A stretch of 21,618 bases of DNA from an uncultured Chloroflexota bacterium (GTDB lineage Bacteria > Chloroflexota > Anaerolineae > Aggregatilineales > Phototrophicaceae), in contig CALBRY010000559.1 of assembly GCA_937927665.1 (NCBI GenBank), positions 1 to 21,618 on the forward strand. Direction: 5' to 3'. The position numbers and the translations under genes are program-made. This document shows positions 1 to 7,558 of this stretch, piece after piece (within the stretch, counting starts at the first letter, position 1; each line of letters begins with the position of its first letter). Under the pieces are notes generated by a model. The model ran no database searches. It was not told the DNA's origin and was given only the letters and a program-made list of their open reading frames with translations.

Positions 1-1284
1 TCCGGTCGCGTCAAAATGCAGGCGTTGATCGCCAACATATGCGCCAGCGGGATCGGGCGTTTGGGTGATTCCGACCTCAAACTGCGATTTACCCATACGC
101 AGATCGGCGAGTTCTTGCACCACCTGTTCGCCTAATTGGGCGGCGGCGGCACGTCGAGCGGCAGTCAACCGGGCGGCGCGGCTGCCAATATCGCGCAGCA
201 TGGTTTCTTCTTCTTCGCGCAGCACGGCGAGTCGTTCTTCGCTGTTTTCGATTCCTTCGAGTTCGACGCGCGCTTTTTCCGCGAATTCGATCACCGCCGG
301 AATCGTCGCCCCATAGCGCCGCTTCAGGTTGTTGATCGTCTCCAACCGTTCTTCAACCGCATCGAGTCGTGCGGGATTGTATTCGACTGTATCGGCATAG
401 CGGCGCAGTGATTTTGCGAGTTCTTCGACTTGGGCGGCGGCTTCGGTCGCTAGATCGCGGTCTTCTGCCAGATCGCTGTCTACGCCCGCCAATTTTGTGA
501 GCAGCGCGCATACTTCGCGGAGTTGATCAACCGCGCCGACGGCTTCTTCGCCGCGTTCATCCCCGTACATCATCACCAGCGCTTCGGTCGAAAGGCGGGC
601 AAGCTGTTCGCTGTTCGCCATGCGGTTCCGCTCCGCTTTGAGATCTTCATCTTCGCCGGGGATGAGTTCCGCCGCTTCGATATCCTCAATATCTCCGCGC
701 AGTCGATCCGCCCGCCGTTTGAGCGCGGCTTCATCTGCCAGCAGGTGCGCGATTTCGCGGCGCACATGGGCGATATCGCTCACCCGTTCCGCCAGCCCTT
801 CCCGTTCGTGCATCACATCGGCGAAACGATCAAGCAGATCGATATGTGAACTCGGCTTGAGCAGCGATAAATGCGCGCTCTGTCCGTGAACATCGACCAG
901 CGAGTCGCCGATTTCGCTCAAGAGTTCGAGATTGATCGCCGTTCCGTTGATGCGCGCAATCGATCGCCCATTCGAGCGGACTTCGCGGCTGACCGTGAGT
1001 GTCTCCAAAGGATCATCTTCGAGAAACTGTTCCCGATCCAGAATTGGACGGAGCGCCGCGATCGTTTGCTCGTTGAGCGCGAATGTGCCTTCAATCCATG
1101 CCTTCTCCGCGCCGCTGCGGATGAAAGACGGATCGGCTTTGCCGCCGAGCAAAATCTCAACGGCGTCGATGATGATCGACTTGCCCGCGCCCGTCTCGCC
1201 GGTGATCACGTTCAGCCCGTCGGAAAACGCGAGATCAAGGTGATCGATAATGGCAAAGTTTTGTATCCGCAGTTCTTCAAGCAT
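1..1284 (-). CDS. recN: DNA repair protein RecN (C-terminus beyond window)
   Basis: RecN is an SMC-like ATPase that acts early in recombinational repair of double-strand breaks. The reading frame is open from ATG at 1284 to base 1, giving 428 residues of a protein usually near 560-590. The N-terminus MLEELRIQNFAIIDHL is the typical RecN opening, followed by a Walker A motif GETGAGKS at about residues 29-36 and the stretch DAVEILLGGKA. The middle is rich in Glu, Arg and Ala, as expected for the coiled-coil arms. The C-terminal half of the ATPase (signature and Walker B) lies outside the window. The gene begins 46 bases after the zinc-finger protein gene and is probably its cotranscribed neighbour; nadK next to recN is a common bacterial arrangement. 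AGG stands about 11 bases before the start. Identity is secure; completeness cannot be judged. Confidence 0.95.
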   Translation of the reverse strand, partial: MLEELRIQNFAIIDHLDLAFSDGLNVITGETGAGKSIIIDAVEILLGGKADPSFIRSGAEKAWIEGTFALNEQTIAALRPILDREQFLEDDPLETLTVSREVRSNGRSIARINGTAINLELLSEIGDSLVDVHGQSAHLSLLKPSSHIDLLDRFADVMHEREGLAERVSDIAHVRREIAHLLADEAALKRRADRLRGDIEDIEAAELIPGEDEDLKAERNRMANSEQLARLSTEALVMMYGDERGEEAVGAVDQLREVCALLTKLAGVDSDLAEDRDLATEAAAQVEELAKSLRRYADTVEYNPARLDAVEERLETINNLKRRYGATIPAVIEFAEKARVELEGIENSEERLAVLREEEETMLRDIGSRAARLTAARRAAAAQLGEQVVQELADLRMGKSQFEVGITQTPDPAGAYVGDQRLHFDATG

Positions 1285-1330
1285 GCTGGTTTAACCTGAC
1301 TTTCGCTGTTAACCCATCCTCAATTGATGA

Positions 1331-1903
1331 TCACATCTTCATCCGGTAGCGCCCATACACCGCGATCGCCACGATCACGATCAGCAGGATTGCGCCAATA
1401 TCCGCTGTAAGCGACTGCATTAAAAATTCTGGCAGCGTGAAGCGGGGAGAACGCAAACTGCTGTAGCGGATCGCCGCCGGAAGCAGCACGCCCACCAACC
1501 CGCCGATCACCGCGCCCGCTCCGGCGATGTAATGCGAATAACGCGAACGGCGGCGCTGTGTCGCCCGCAGTCCAAGTTCGCTGATCCCCGCGCCGAGCGG
1601 CAGCCCGACGACGATAGCGATCAGAATCCATGTCAAATTAACCGCCGCGAGTATGCCGATCGCGATGCCGCTTAACACAGCATTGATCGAAAATGTCAGA
1701 ATATCGTCGGTTTGTGTGCCTTTAAAGAACACCTGCTGCTGACCCCGCACGCACTCGCGGCAGCGGTAGCCGACCGGAGTCCGCACCGCGCAATCCACAC
1801 ACATATAACGATTACAGGTGATGCAGCGCAGCCCGGTTTCGCGGTCGGGGTGGACAGCACAATAGGTGAGTGATTCTTCGTTGTTGATTTGGGTATCGGT
1901 CAT
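1331..1903 (-). CDS. B-box-type zinc-finger membrane protein
   Basis: A 190-residue protein. An N-terminal cysteine/histidine cluster (C15, H18, C27, C30, C35, C38, C48, C51) has the spacing of a B-box-like zinc finger. Three to four hydrophobic segments follow: about 68-100 as two helices, about 124-148, and about 165-185. It ends in a basic tail RYRMKM. The likely topology is a cytoplasmic zinc-binding head on a small membrane anchor. The function is unknown. Its ATG overlaps the nadK stop as ATGA, so it is probably translationally coupled to nadK, and recN follows 46 bases later. AAAGAG before the ATG can serve as ribosome site. Zinc-finger/membrane hybrids of this kind are common in Chloroflexota, which is family-level recollection rather than something shown here. 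Confidence 0.8.
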   Translation of the reverse strand: MTDTQINNEESLTYCAVHPDRETGLRCITCNRYMCVDCAVRTPVGYRCRECVRGQQQVFFKGTQTDDILTFSINAVLSGIAIGILAAVNLTWILIAIVVGLPLGAGISELGLRATQRRRSRYSHYIAGAGAVIGGLVGVLLPAAIRYSSLRSPRFTLPEFLMQSLTADIGAILLIVIVAIAVYGRYRMKM

Positions 1904-2769
1904 GAGTTCTCTTTAGGTGGGTCAACACGAGGCTCAAGGCGATCGAGCAGCGAACGATAAAAATAGTTCCGGTCGCGCAGCCGTACGAACCGAGCCGCAT
2001 GGCTGCTCGCCTGCACGAAAATTTCGTCATTTGGTTGAAGCTTGCAGATCGGTACGCCATCTACCGCCAAAATGGGATCAGTTCCGCTGTCTGCATCCAC
2101 CTGCACCCGCACGGTGAGCGCGGCGGGCAGCACGATCGGACGATCCAAGCTCAAATGCGGGGCGACCGGCACAACCAGCACATTTTCAAGTTCCGGTGGC
2201 AGAATCGGACCGCCGCACGCCAGCGCATACGCCGTTGATCCGGTCGCGGTAGCGATGATCAGCGCATCGGCGTGATACGTCGTCGTCCAATGCCCATCGA
2301 TATACATCGGCAGGCGGATCATCCGTGTGATATTTCCCCGGCTGATCACCACATCGTTAAGCGCATCCGAGGCGGCGTGGATCGTGCCGTCCGGGTGACG
2401 CGCCTCGACGTGGATCATCATACGCCGCTCGATCCAGCCAACATCGCTTAAAAGAACTTCAAGCGCGCTGTCCCAATCGGCAGGCGCAGCAATTTCGGTC
2501 AAAAAGCCGAGGTAGCCCATATTGACGCCTAAAACTGGCACGTTGTACAACGCGGCGGCACGGGCGGCGCGCAGCATCGCACCATCGCCGCCAATCGCGA
2601 TGACCAACGATGTCCCCGGCAGTTGTTCCGCAATATCGGCATCTGTCCATGTGGTTTCGCACCACACAGTTAATCCGCGCGCGGTCAATGTCCCGGCGAT
2701 ATGCTCGGCAACCGGTGCGGTCGCCGGACGATTAGGGTGTGCCAGCACTCCAATGGTGTGCAGATCCAT
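1900..2769 (-). CDS. nadK: NAD kinase
   Basis: Phosphorylates NAD to NADP using ATP or polyphosphate in the cytoplasm. From the ATG at 2769 the protein has 289 residues, the usual family length, beginning MDLHTIGVLAHPNR. The family motifs are visible: GGDGAML at about 60-66 (catalytic Asp), GYLGFLTE near 85-92, LNDVVISRG at about 137-145 (the NE/ND motif) and TGSTAY at about 176-181. The frame extends upstream to another ATG at 2865, adding 32 residues that start with a basic and hydrophobic stretch. I prefer 2769 because the family begins at this beta strand and a GAGAG-like site lies just before it. It is first in an apparent operon with the zinc-finger protein (4-base overlap) and recN. 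Confidence 0.93.
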   Translation of the reverse strand: MDLHTIGVLAHPNRPATAPVAEHIAGTLTARGLTVWCETTWTDADIAEQLPGTSLVIAIGGDGAMLRAARAAALYNVPVLGVNMGYLGFLTEIAAPADWDSALEVLLSDVGWIERRMMIHVEARHPDGTIHAASDALNDVVISRGNITRMIRLPMYIDGHWTTTYHADALIIATATGSTAYALACGGPILPPELENVLVVPVAPHLSLDRPIVLPAALTVRVQVDADSGTDPILAVDGVPICKLQPNDEIFVQASSHAARFVRLRDRNYFYRSLLDRLEPRVDPPKENS

Positions 2770-2889
2770 AGTCTCTCGCTTGCGTAGGTGGTAGCCGGAC
2801 GGGATCACGCCGATAACTATACCGATCGCGGCGCTGATCCTCCACCCCCATTTATGTCCCTTCATGGTAGCACAAATGAGCGATTTTTG

Positions 2890-2905
2890 ACGGTTGGAAA
2901 ACCGT
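2890..2905. promoter_or_regulatory. Inverted repeat in nadK/pstS divergent region
   Basis: ACGGTT-GGAA-AACCGT is a perfect 6-base inverted repeat with a 4-base centre in the spacer between the divergent nadK and pstS genes. It could be an operator or a small hairpin near the nadK 5' end. There is no direct evidence of which. Confidence 0.35.
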
Positions 2906-2916
2906 ATGCAGCGCTC

Positions 2917-2937
2917 AAACCGGATTAAATCCGCTTT
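2917..2937. promoter_or_regulatory. Second inverted repeat upstream of pstS
   Basis: The core CGGAT-TAA-ATCCG (2921-2933) is flanked by AAA and TTT, giving 9-base arms with one C:C mismatch. It lies about 20 bases upstream of the candidate pst -35 box, a position suited to an activator or repressor site. It does not match the E. coli PhoB box; the Pho box of this lineage is not known to me. Confidence 0.35.
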
Positions 2938-2957
2938 AAGTCCATCTGCACCGAACC

Positions 2958-2986
2958 TTAACAGGAAACATGCACTCCATTAAAAG
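2958..2986 (+). promoter_or_regulatory. Candidate sigma-70-type promoter for pstS
   Basis: TTAACA (2958-2963, 5 of 6 to the consensus -35) and TAAAAG (2981-2986, 4 of 6 to the consensus -10) are separated by exactly 17 bases. This predicts a start near 2993 and a leader of about 85 bases. The leader contains an ACGCAC/GTGCGT inverted repeat (3011-3016 with 3029-3034). Together with the two upstream inverted repeats this accounts for most of the 309-base gene-free stretch 2770-3078; I see nothing else in it. Confidence 0.4.
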
Positions 2987-3078
2987 CAGGTGTCTAGGAT
3001 AGGGACTGTAACGCACTACAGCTTGAAGGTGCGTACCCGGCTGTGTTTTGAAGCTTACTCTAGGAGAGAAAAGCACAC

Positions 3079-4077
3079 ATGAAGCGGATTTTCTGGATTA
3101 TCGCGCTCGTGGCGATCGCGCTGCCCCTCGTGGTCGCAGCTCAGGAAGCAACCCCCGAACCCACGCCAATCGAACTCGAAGCAGTTGATCCTTTTGCCTT
3201 TTCGGGCGACATTATCACCGCTGGAAGCTCGACGGTTTACCCGGTGACTGAAGCAATGGCGGAACGCTTCATTGAAGAAGGTTTCAGCGGCAATATCACG
3301 GTTGAAAGCATCGGTACGGGCGGCGGTTTTGAGCGTTTCTGCGAAGCAGGCGATACGGATGTTGCCAACGCCAGCCGCGCCATCAAGACAGCAGAACTTG
3401 AATCCTGTGCAGCGCTCGATCCTGTTCGTACACCGCTCGAAATTCGCATCGGCACGGACGCACTCGCGGTCGTCGTCAGCGAAGCCAATGATTTCCTGAC
3501 TGACCTCACCCTCGCACAGCTCGCCCAAATTTTCAGCGGCGCAGTCACGACATGGGATCAGGTCGATGCCAGCTATCCGGCGGAAGCCATCCAGCTTTTC
3601 AGCCCCGGCAGCGACAGCGGCACGTTCGATTACTTCGTTGAAGCCGTTCTCGCCCCCGAAGCGGGCGGCAACCTCGGTGAAGAAGCCGAAGCCGCCATCC
3701 TCAATGCCCCCGGCATCCAGTTTAGCGAAGATGACAATGTGCTCGTTCAAGGTGTCGAAGGCAGCCCGTACGCAATCGGCTACTTCGGCTTCGCCTACTA
3801 CATTGAAGAAGAAGATCGCCTGAACGCGGTCGCTATCAACAGCATCGCGCCGAGCGCGGAAACTGCCGAAGATAACAGCTACCCGCTCTCGCGTCCGCTG
3901 TTCATCTACACCGACGCTGGCATTCTCGCGGAGAAGCCGCAGGTTGGCGCGTTCATCAGCTTCTACCTGACCAACGTCAACGAAGTTCTGGCTGAAGTCG
4001 GCTACTTCCCGGCGTCCGTTGATGCACTCAACGCCGCCAAGGAAGCCGTTCTGGAAGCTCTGGGCACAGGCATGTAA
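3079..4077 (+). CDS. pstS: Phosphate ABC transporter substrate-binding protein PstS
   Basis: Binds phosphate outside the membrane and delivers it to PstCAB. The 332-residue product starts with a Sec signal peptide (MKRIFWIIALVAIALPLVVAAQE) whose likely cleavage follows Ala-Ala; there is no lipobox cysteine. The mature protein shows PstS signatures: ITAGSSTVYPVT near 46-57, a glycine loop GTGGGFERF near 79-87, ANASRAIK near 97-104, and PGSDSGTFDYF near 175-185, which supplies phosphate-contacting Ser, Asp and Thr residues. An acidic, Pro/Thr-rich linker (EATPEPTPIELE) follows the signal peptide. A strong AGGAGAG ribosome site (3062-3068) fixes the start. It is first in the pst operon and is separated from pstC by a hairpin that should make it the most abundant subunit. 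Confidence 0.95.
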   Translation: MKRIFWIIALVAIALPLVVAAQEATPEPTPIELEAVDPFAFSGDIITAGSSTVYPVTEAMAERFIEEGFSGNITVESIGTGGGFERFCEAGDTDVANASRAIKTAELESCAALDPVRTPLEIRIGTDALAVVVSEANDFLTDLTLAQLAQIFSGAVTTWDQVDASYPAEAIQLFSPGSDSGTFDYFVEAVLAPEAGGNLGEEAEAAILNAPGIQFSEDDNVLVQGVEGSPYAIGYFGFAYYIEEEDRLNAVAINSIAPSAETAEDNSYPLSRPLFIYTDAGILAEKPQVGAFISFYLTNVNEVLAEVGYFPASVDALNAAKEAVLEALGTGM

Positions 4078-4096
4078 TTGTCCTATGCGTTTGCAG

Positions 4097-4130
4097 TAGG
4101 ACGGGGTGGAAAACCGCCCCGTCCTATTTT
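4097..4130 (+). terminator. Strong hairpin with T-run between pstS and pstC
   Basis: A 13-base-pair stem (4097-4109 with 4114-4126, one G:U pair) around an AAAA loop is followed directly by TTTT. It has the form of an intrinsic terminator. As pstC begins only 54 bases later with no clear promoter of its own, it probably acts as a partial terminator or as a 3' stabiliser of pstS mRNA, raising PstS over the membrane subunits. Confidence 0.8.
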
Positions 4131-4184
4131 CGTGTTTAAACCAAGCATTCCGCCGTCACAAAAATACTGACGAGGAAACACTCT

Positions 4185-5183
4185 ATGTCACTACCCACCG
4201 AAGTCGGGACGATCAACGCACCAAGCGCCGTATTCGATATGCGCGCCCAGCGTGACGCACGCACCACCATTTTTCGCCGCCCGCGCCCGGCTGAAACACT
4301 GATTCAGTTTTTCCTGTTTTTCTGTGGAGTTCTTTCGATCTTCACAACCCTCGGCATTCTCTACGTGTTAGGCAGTGAAGCACTTCTCTTCTTCCAGAGT
4401 GGTCTGGTTGATCTGGGTGAATTCCTCACTGCACCAGTATGGCAGCCGCAAGCCGAAGAATTCGGGATCATGTCGCTCGTCAGCGCAACCTTGATGACGA
4501 CCTTGTTTGCGATGATCGTCGCCATCCCGTTGGGATTAGGCGCGGCGATTTATCTCGCGGAGTATGCGAAAGATCGCACCCGCGCCATACTGAAACCAAT
4601 TCTGGAAATTCTCGCAGGTATTCCGACCGTTGTTTACGGATACTTCGCGTTAACGTTCATGACTCCGCTGCTGCGCGGCATCTTCGGGCAGGATACGGTA
4701 TCGATTTACAACGTCGCTTCGGCGGGGTTGGTGATGGGCATCATGATCCTGCCGACGATCACCTCAATGAGTGAGGATGCACTCAGCGCTGTGCCGCGCA
4801 ATCTGCGCGAAGCAAGCTACGGCTTGAGCGCGACCAAACTTGAAACCATTTTGAAGGTTGTGCTTCCGGCGGGGCTGTCCGGCATCATCGCGGCGTTTAT
4901 CGTCGGCATCAGCCGCGCGGTTGGCGAAACCATGATCGTCGCGCTCGCCGCTGGCGCGGGTCCGTGCAAGCTGTACGGTGATGGCGCAAACTGTTTCCAG
5001 CCGTTCGACGCCGCCGAAACGATGACCGGTCATATCGTCCGCATCAGCGGCGGTGACTTGAGCTACAACTCAATTGACTATAACAGCCTGTTCGCCATCG
5101 GCTTGACGCTGTTCCTGTTCACACTCGTTCTCAATCTGATCAGCCGCTCCATTACCAACCGCTTCCGCGAGGTGTATCAGTGA
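4185..5183 (+). CDS. pstC: Phosphate ABC transporter permease PstC
   Basis: One of the two membrane subunits forming the phosphate channel. The protein has 332 residues, normal for PstC. A 35-residue cytoplasmic N-terminus precedes a first membrane helix at about 38-66. The binding-protein-dependent permease core begins near residue 98 (SLVSATLMTTLFAMIVAIPLGLGAAIYLAEYA). The EAA loop that docks the ATPase reads REASYGLSATKLETILKVVL and is followed by AFIVGISRAVGETM. A short Cys-containing external loop (GPCKLYGDGANCF) may form a disulfide. GAGGAA (4172-4177) is the ribosome site. The stop overlaps the GTG start of pstA (GTGA), showing translational coupling. Confidence 0.95.
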   Translation: MSLPTEVGTINAPSAVFDMRAQRDARTTIFRRPRPAETLIQFFLFFCGVLSIFTTLGILYVLGSEALLFFQSGLVDLGEFLTAPVWQPQAEEFGIMSLVSATLMTTLFAMIVAIPLGLGAAIYLAEYAKDRTRAILKPILEILAGIPTVVYGYFALTFMTPLLRGIFGQDTVSIYNVASAGLVMGIMILPTITSMSEDALSAVPRNLREASYGLSATKLETILKVVLPAGLSGIIAAFIVGISRAVGETMIVALAAGAGPCKLYGDGANCFQPFDAAETMTGHIVRISGGDLSYNSIDYNSLFAIGLTLFLFTLVLNLISRSITNRFREVYQ

Positions 5184-6616
5184 GCGCGATGACGACACCC
5201 GCGCCCGAAAACAAGCCCTACATGCCGGATGAAGCCGCATTCCGGCGTGGTTTGGCAGGGCGGCACCGGCGCGGACGTGTTTGGAAAATCTTCTTCATCC
5301 TGTCGATCGTGATGGCGCTCCTTTCGCTGGTCGCCCTGTTTCTCAACGTAGTTAACAGCGCGGCGGGTTTGATCATCGTGGAATACAACGTTGATCCGGC
5401 GGACGTTGTGCCAAACGGCGATATTGACGCGGCATCCCCTGAACAACTCGCGGCGGCAATCGTCGCATACGAGCCGAATCGCGCACTGGTCATGATCCGC
5501 GACAATTTGAGCAGCGTCGCCTCCGATCAGTTCTCGACCGCGACTATCAGCCAACAATTGGGGAGCTACACATATCCCGAATCGGCGGCGGATAAAACCC
5601 CGCGTGATTTGACTCCCGAAGAACGCAGCGCGATTTTGGCGCAAAACATTTCGGTCGATGTAATGAAGCAGTTCATCATCGATGAGATTGTCGGGTTGAA
5701 CGTCCTCGAAACCTATTCGCTGTACGAATCGATTTTCAACCGTGCCGCGGTTGAGGAGCATTTCGCCGCCGAATTTGATCAAGAGACGACGCGCTTGGAA
5801 TTTCGAATGTGGCTGCGTCCCTCGTTTTTGACGAGCGGACAATCGTCTGATCCGGTCTTGGCGGGCATCCGCACCGCGCTGATCGGCACGCTGTGGATCG
5901 TGGCGATCACCGTGCTGGTGGCTTTTCCGATTGGCGTCGGTGCGGCGATCTATCTGGAAGAATATGCCAGCCTGTTTGGAAACGAGAACACCCTATCAGG
6001 CAAATTCATGAAGTGGTTTAACCGCTTCATCGAAACCAACGTCCGCAACCTCGCAGGCGTGCCGTCGATCATTTACGGCTTGCTTGGCTTGGCGATTTTT
6101 GTGCGCGCGGCGTCTGATTTCACCAGCGGCAAATTTTTAGGCGTGACTGACTCGAACGGGCGCACGATTTTGAGCGCATCCCTGACGATGGCACTCCTGA
6201 TCCTGCCCGTGATCATCATCAACGCGCAGGAAGCGATCCGCGCGATCCAATCGTCCATCCGCGAAGCGAGTTACGGCTTGGGCGCGACCAAGTGGCAGAC
6301 GATCTGGAATCAAGTGCTGCCCGCCGCGATGCCCGGTATCTTGACCGGAACTATCCTCGGCATGAGCCGCGCCATTGGCGAAACTGCGCCGCTGGTCATC
6401 GTTGGCGCGTCCACCGCGATCTTCGTTGATCCAAGCAGTCCATTTTCTTCATTTACCGCGCTCCCGATCCAGATTTACCAGTGGACAGCCCGCCCACAAG
6501 CGGAATTCCGCGCGATTGCGGCGGCGGCGATCATCGTGCTGCTGGTTCTGCTGCTTGTGCTGAACGCATCCGCTATTTTCCTTCGCCAGTATTTCAGACG
6601 AAAGCTTCAGGCGTAA
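5180..6616 (+). CDS. pstA: Phosphate ABC transporter permease PstA, with long insert
   Basis: Second channel subunit for phosphate uptake. The start is GTG at 5180 overlapping the pstC stop, supported by GAGGTG at 5168-5173; an in-frame ATG at 5189 is the alternative. At 478 residues it is far longer than the usual 280-300. The extra length lies between the first membrane helix (about 37-58) and the permease core starting near 225 (VLAGIRTALIGTLWIVAITV): about 160 mostly polar residues predicted to be outside the membrane. The core is normal: GVPSIIYGLLGLAIF, the EAA loop REASYGLGATKWQTIWNQVL and GMSRAIGETAPLVIVGA. Proteobacterial PstA can carry an N-terminal DUF3333-type extension; whether this insert is related cannot be told by eye. 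pstB starts 4 bases after the stop. Confidence 0.93.
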   Translation: MSAMTTPAPENKPYMPDEAAFRRGLAGRHRRGRVWKIFFILSIVMALLSLVALFLNVVNSAAGLIIVEYNVDPADVVPNGDIDAASPEQLAAAIVAYEPNRALVMIRDNLSSVASDQFSTATISQQLGSYTYPESAADKTPRDLTPEERSAILAQNISVDVMKQFIIDEIVGLNVLETYSLYESIFNRAAVEEHFAAEFDQETTRLEFRMWLRPSFLTSGQSSDPVLAGIRTALIGTLWIVAITVLVAFPIGVGAAIYLEEYASLFGNENTLSGKFMKWFNRFIETNVRNLAGVPSIIYGLLGLAIFVRAASDFTSGKFLGVTDSNGRTILSASLTMALLILPVIIINAQEAIRAIQSSIREASYGLGATKWQTIWNQVLPAAMPGILTGTILGMSRAIGETAPLVIVGASTAIFVDPSSPFSSFTALPIQIYQWTARPQAEFRAIAAAAIIVLLVLLLVLNASAIFLRQYFRRKLQA

Positions 6617-6620
6617 CTCC

Positions 6621-7427
6621 ATGACAGAAAACGGCGCACACGCCTTTGAACTGAGAGGCGTCAACATCTACTATGGATCAAAAAAGGCGGTAGAGGATGT
6701 CAATCTCAGCATCCCGCGCCAGAAGATCACCGCCTTTATCGGACCGTCCGGGTGCGGCAAAAGCACGGTGCTGCGTTCGCTCAACCGGATGAACGACTTG
6801 ATCCCAAGCGCACGCATTGAAGGCGGCGTATTTTTTGGCGGACAAAACCTGTACGCCGATAACGTCGATCCGGTTGAAGTGCGGCGGCGCATCGGGATGG
6901 TGTTTCAAAAGCCGAATCCGTTCCCGAAAAGCATCTATGACAACGTGGCATATGGTCCGCGTTTGTTGGGCGTGCGCGGTAAAGCCGTCCTCGACGAAAT
7001 TGTCGAACACAGCTTGAAAGGCGCGTTCCTGTGGGACGAAGTACGCGGCGACCTGAAAAAATCCGGGCTGGCGCTTTCGGGCGGTCAGCAGCAGCGGTTG
7101 TGCATCGCCCGCACAATTGCGGTTGAGCCGGAAGTCATCCTGATGGATGAACCCGCCTCGGCACTCGACCCGATTGCGACACAGGCGATTGAAGAACTGA
7201 TGAAAGTGCTGGTGCAGCGGTTCACGATCGTGATCGTCACCCACAACATGCAGCAGGCGCAGCGCGTCAGCGATTACACCGCGTTCTACAGCATCCGCAA
7301 AAAAGAGGAACAGGGCGGCGTCGAAAACCGTTGGGGAGTGCTGGCGGAATACGCGCCAACCGATCGCCTATTCTCTAACCCGGCGAGCGAAGAAACCGAA
7401 CGGTATATTCGCGGCGAGTTCGGTTGA
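6621..7427 (+). CDS. pstB: Phosphate ABC transporter ATP-binding protein PstB
   Basis: ATPase that drives phosphate import through PstCA on the cytoplasmic face. It has 268 residues, the family norm. Walker A GPSGCGKST is at about 41-49, the Q-loop FQKPNPFPKSIYDNV at about 95-109 (a PstB hallmark), the signature LSGGQQQR at about 152-159, Walker B VILMDEP at about 172-178 with the catalytic Glu, and the switch His in VTHNM near 208. It ends with the PstB-type stretch RLFSNPASEETERYIRGEFG. It follows pstA by 4 bases and is last in the operon; a strong terminator follows. phoU, often next, is absent here. Confidence 0.97.
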   Translation: MTENGAHAFELRGVNIYYGSKKAVEDVNLSIPRQKITAFIGPSGCGKSTVLRSLNRMNDLIPSARIEGGVFFGGQNLYADNVDPVEVRRRIGMVFQKPNPFPKSIYDNVAYGPRLLGVRGKAVLDEIVEHSLKGAFLWDEVRGDLKKSGLALSGGQQQRLCIARTIAVEPEVILMDEPASALDPIATQAIEELMKVLVQRFTIVIVTHNMQQAQRVSDYTAFYSIRKKEEQGGVENRWGVLAEYAPTDRLFSNPASEETERYIRGEFG

Positions 7428-7450
7428 TCCGCAAGAACCGCGAACTGCAT

Positions 7451-7531
7451 AATGCAAAGACGTAAAAGCGCAGAGAGCGGGTGTTCTCTGCGCTTTTTGT
7501 GTGGTCTGCTTCGCGCCTTTGCGTTAATGTT
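7451..7531. repeat. Intergenic palindromic repeat, copy A
   Basis: The outer arms AATGCAAAGACG (7451-7462) and CGCCTTTGCGTT (7514-7525) pair with one mismatch and one G:U, around the pst terminator stem. The 17 bases at 7509-7525 (CTTCGCGCCTTTGCGTT) are identical to 15702-15718 in copy B; the end GCGTTAATGTT resembles copy C. Confidence 0.6.
7464..7498 (+). terminator. Terminator of the pst operon
   Basis: A perfect 13-base-pair stem (7464-7476 with 7485-7497) with an 8-base loop runs into TTTTT. It begins 36 bases after the pstB stop. It is enclosed by the outer arms of the TTAACGCAAAGG-type palindrome (7451-7462 with 7514-7525). Confidence 0.88.
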
Positions 7532-7558
7532 CTGCTGTGTCGAAAGGGTATAAGCGCG

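Noticed and set aside
523..1299. Plus-strand open frames across the recN region
   Set aside because: The minus-strand recN frame is open throughout and carries clear ATPase motifs; the plus-strand frames have none.
2770..2865. N-terminal extension of nadK from the upstream ATG
   Set aside because: The extra 32 residues are not part of the family, and the downstream ATG has a better ribosome site and standard start. A membrane-targeting extension is possible but unsupported.
2940..3030. PhoB-type box upstream of pstS
   Set aside because: Only loose matches (one TTAACA, one CTGTAA) without the regular direct-repeat spacing.
3055..3750. Minus-strand open frame of 231 codons opposite pstS
   Set aside because: It mirrors the codon structure of pstS, has no family resemblance and no ribosome site; pstS itself is certain.
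5177..5842. Minus-strand open frame of 221 codons opposite the pstA insert
   Set aside because: Antisense shadow; composition (Arg, Gln and Asp rich) is typical of reading a GC-rich gene backwards, and the plus-strand frame is continuous with the PstA core.
6678..7244. Minus-strand open frame of 188 codons opposite pstB
   Set aside because: Antisense shadow of an unmistakable pstB.
7481..7558. Earlier GTG start for the DUF983 gene
   Set aside because: It would begin inside the pst terminator stem, and the added residues are not family-like.
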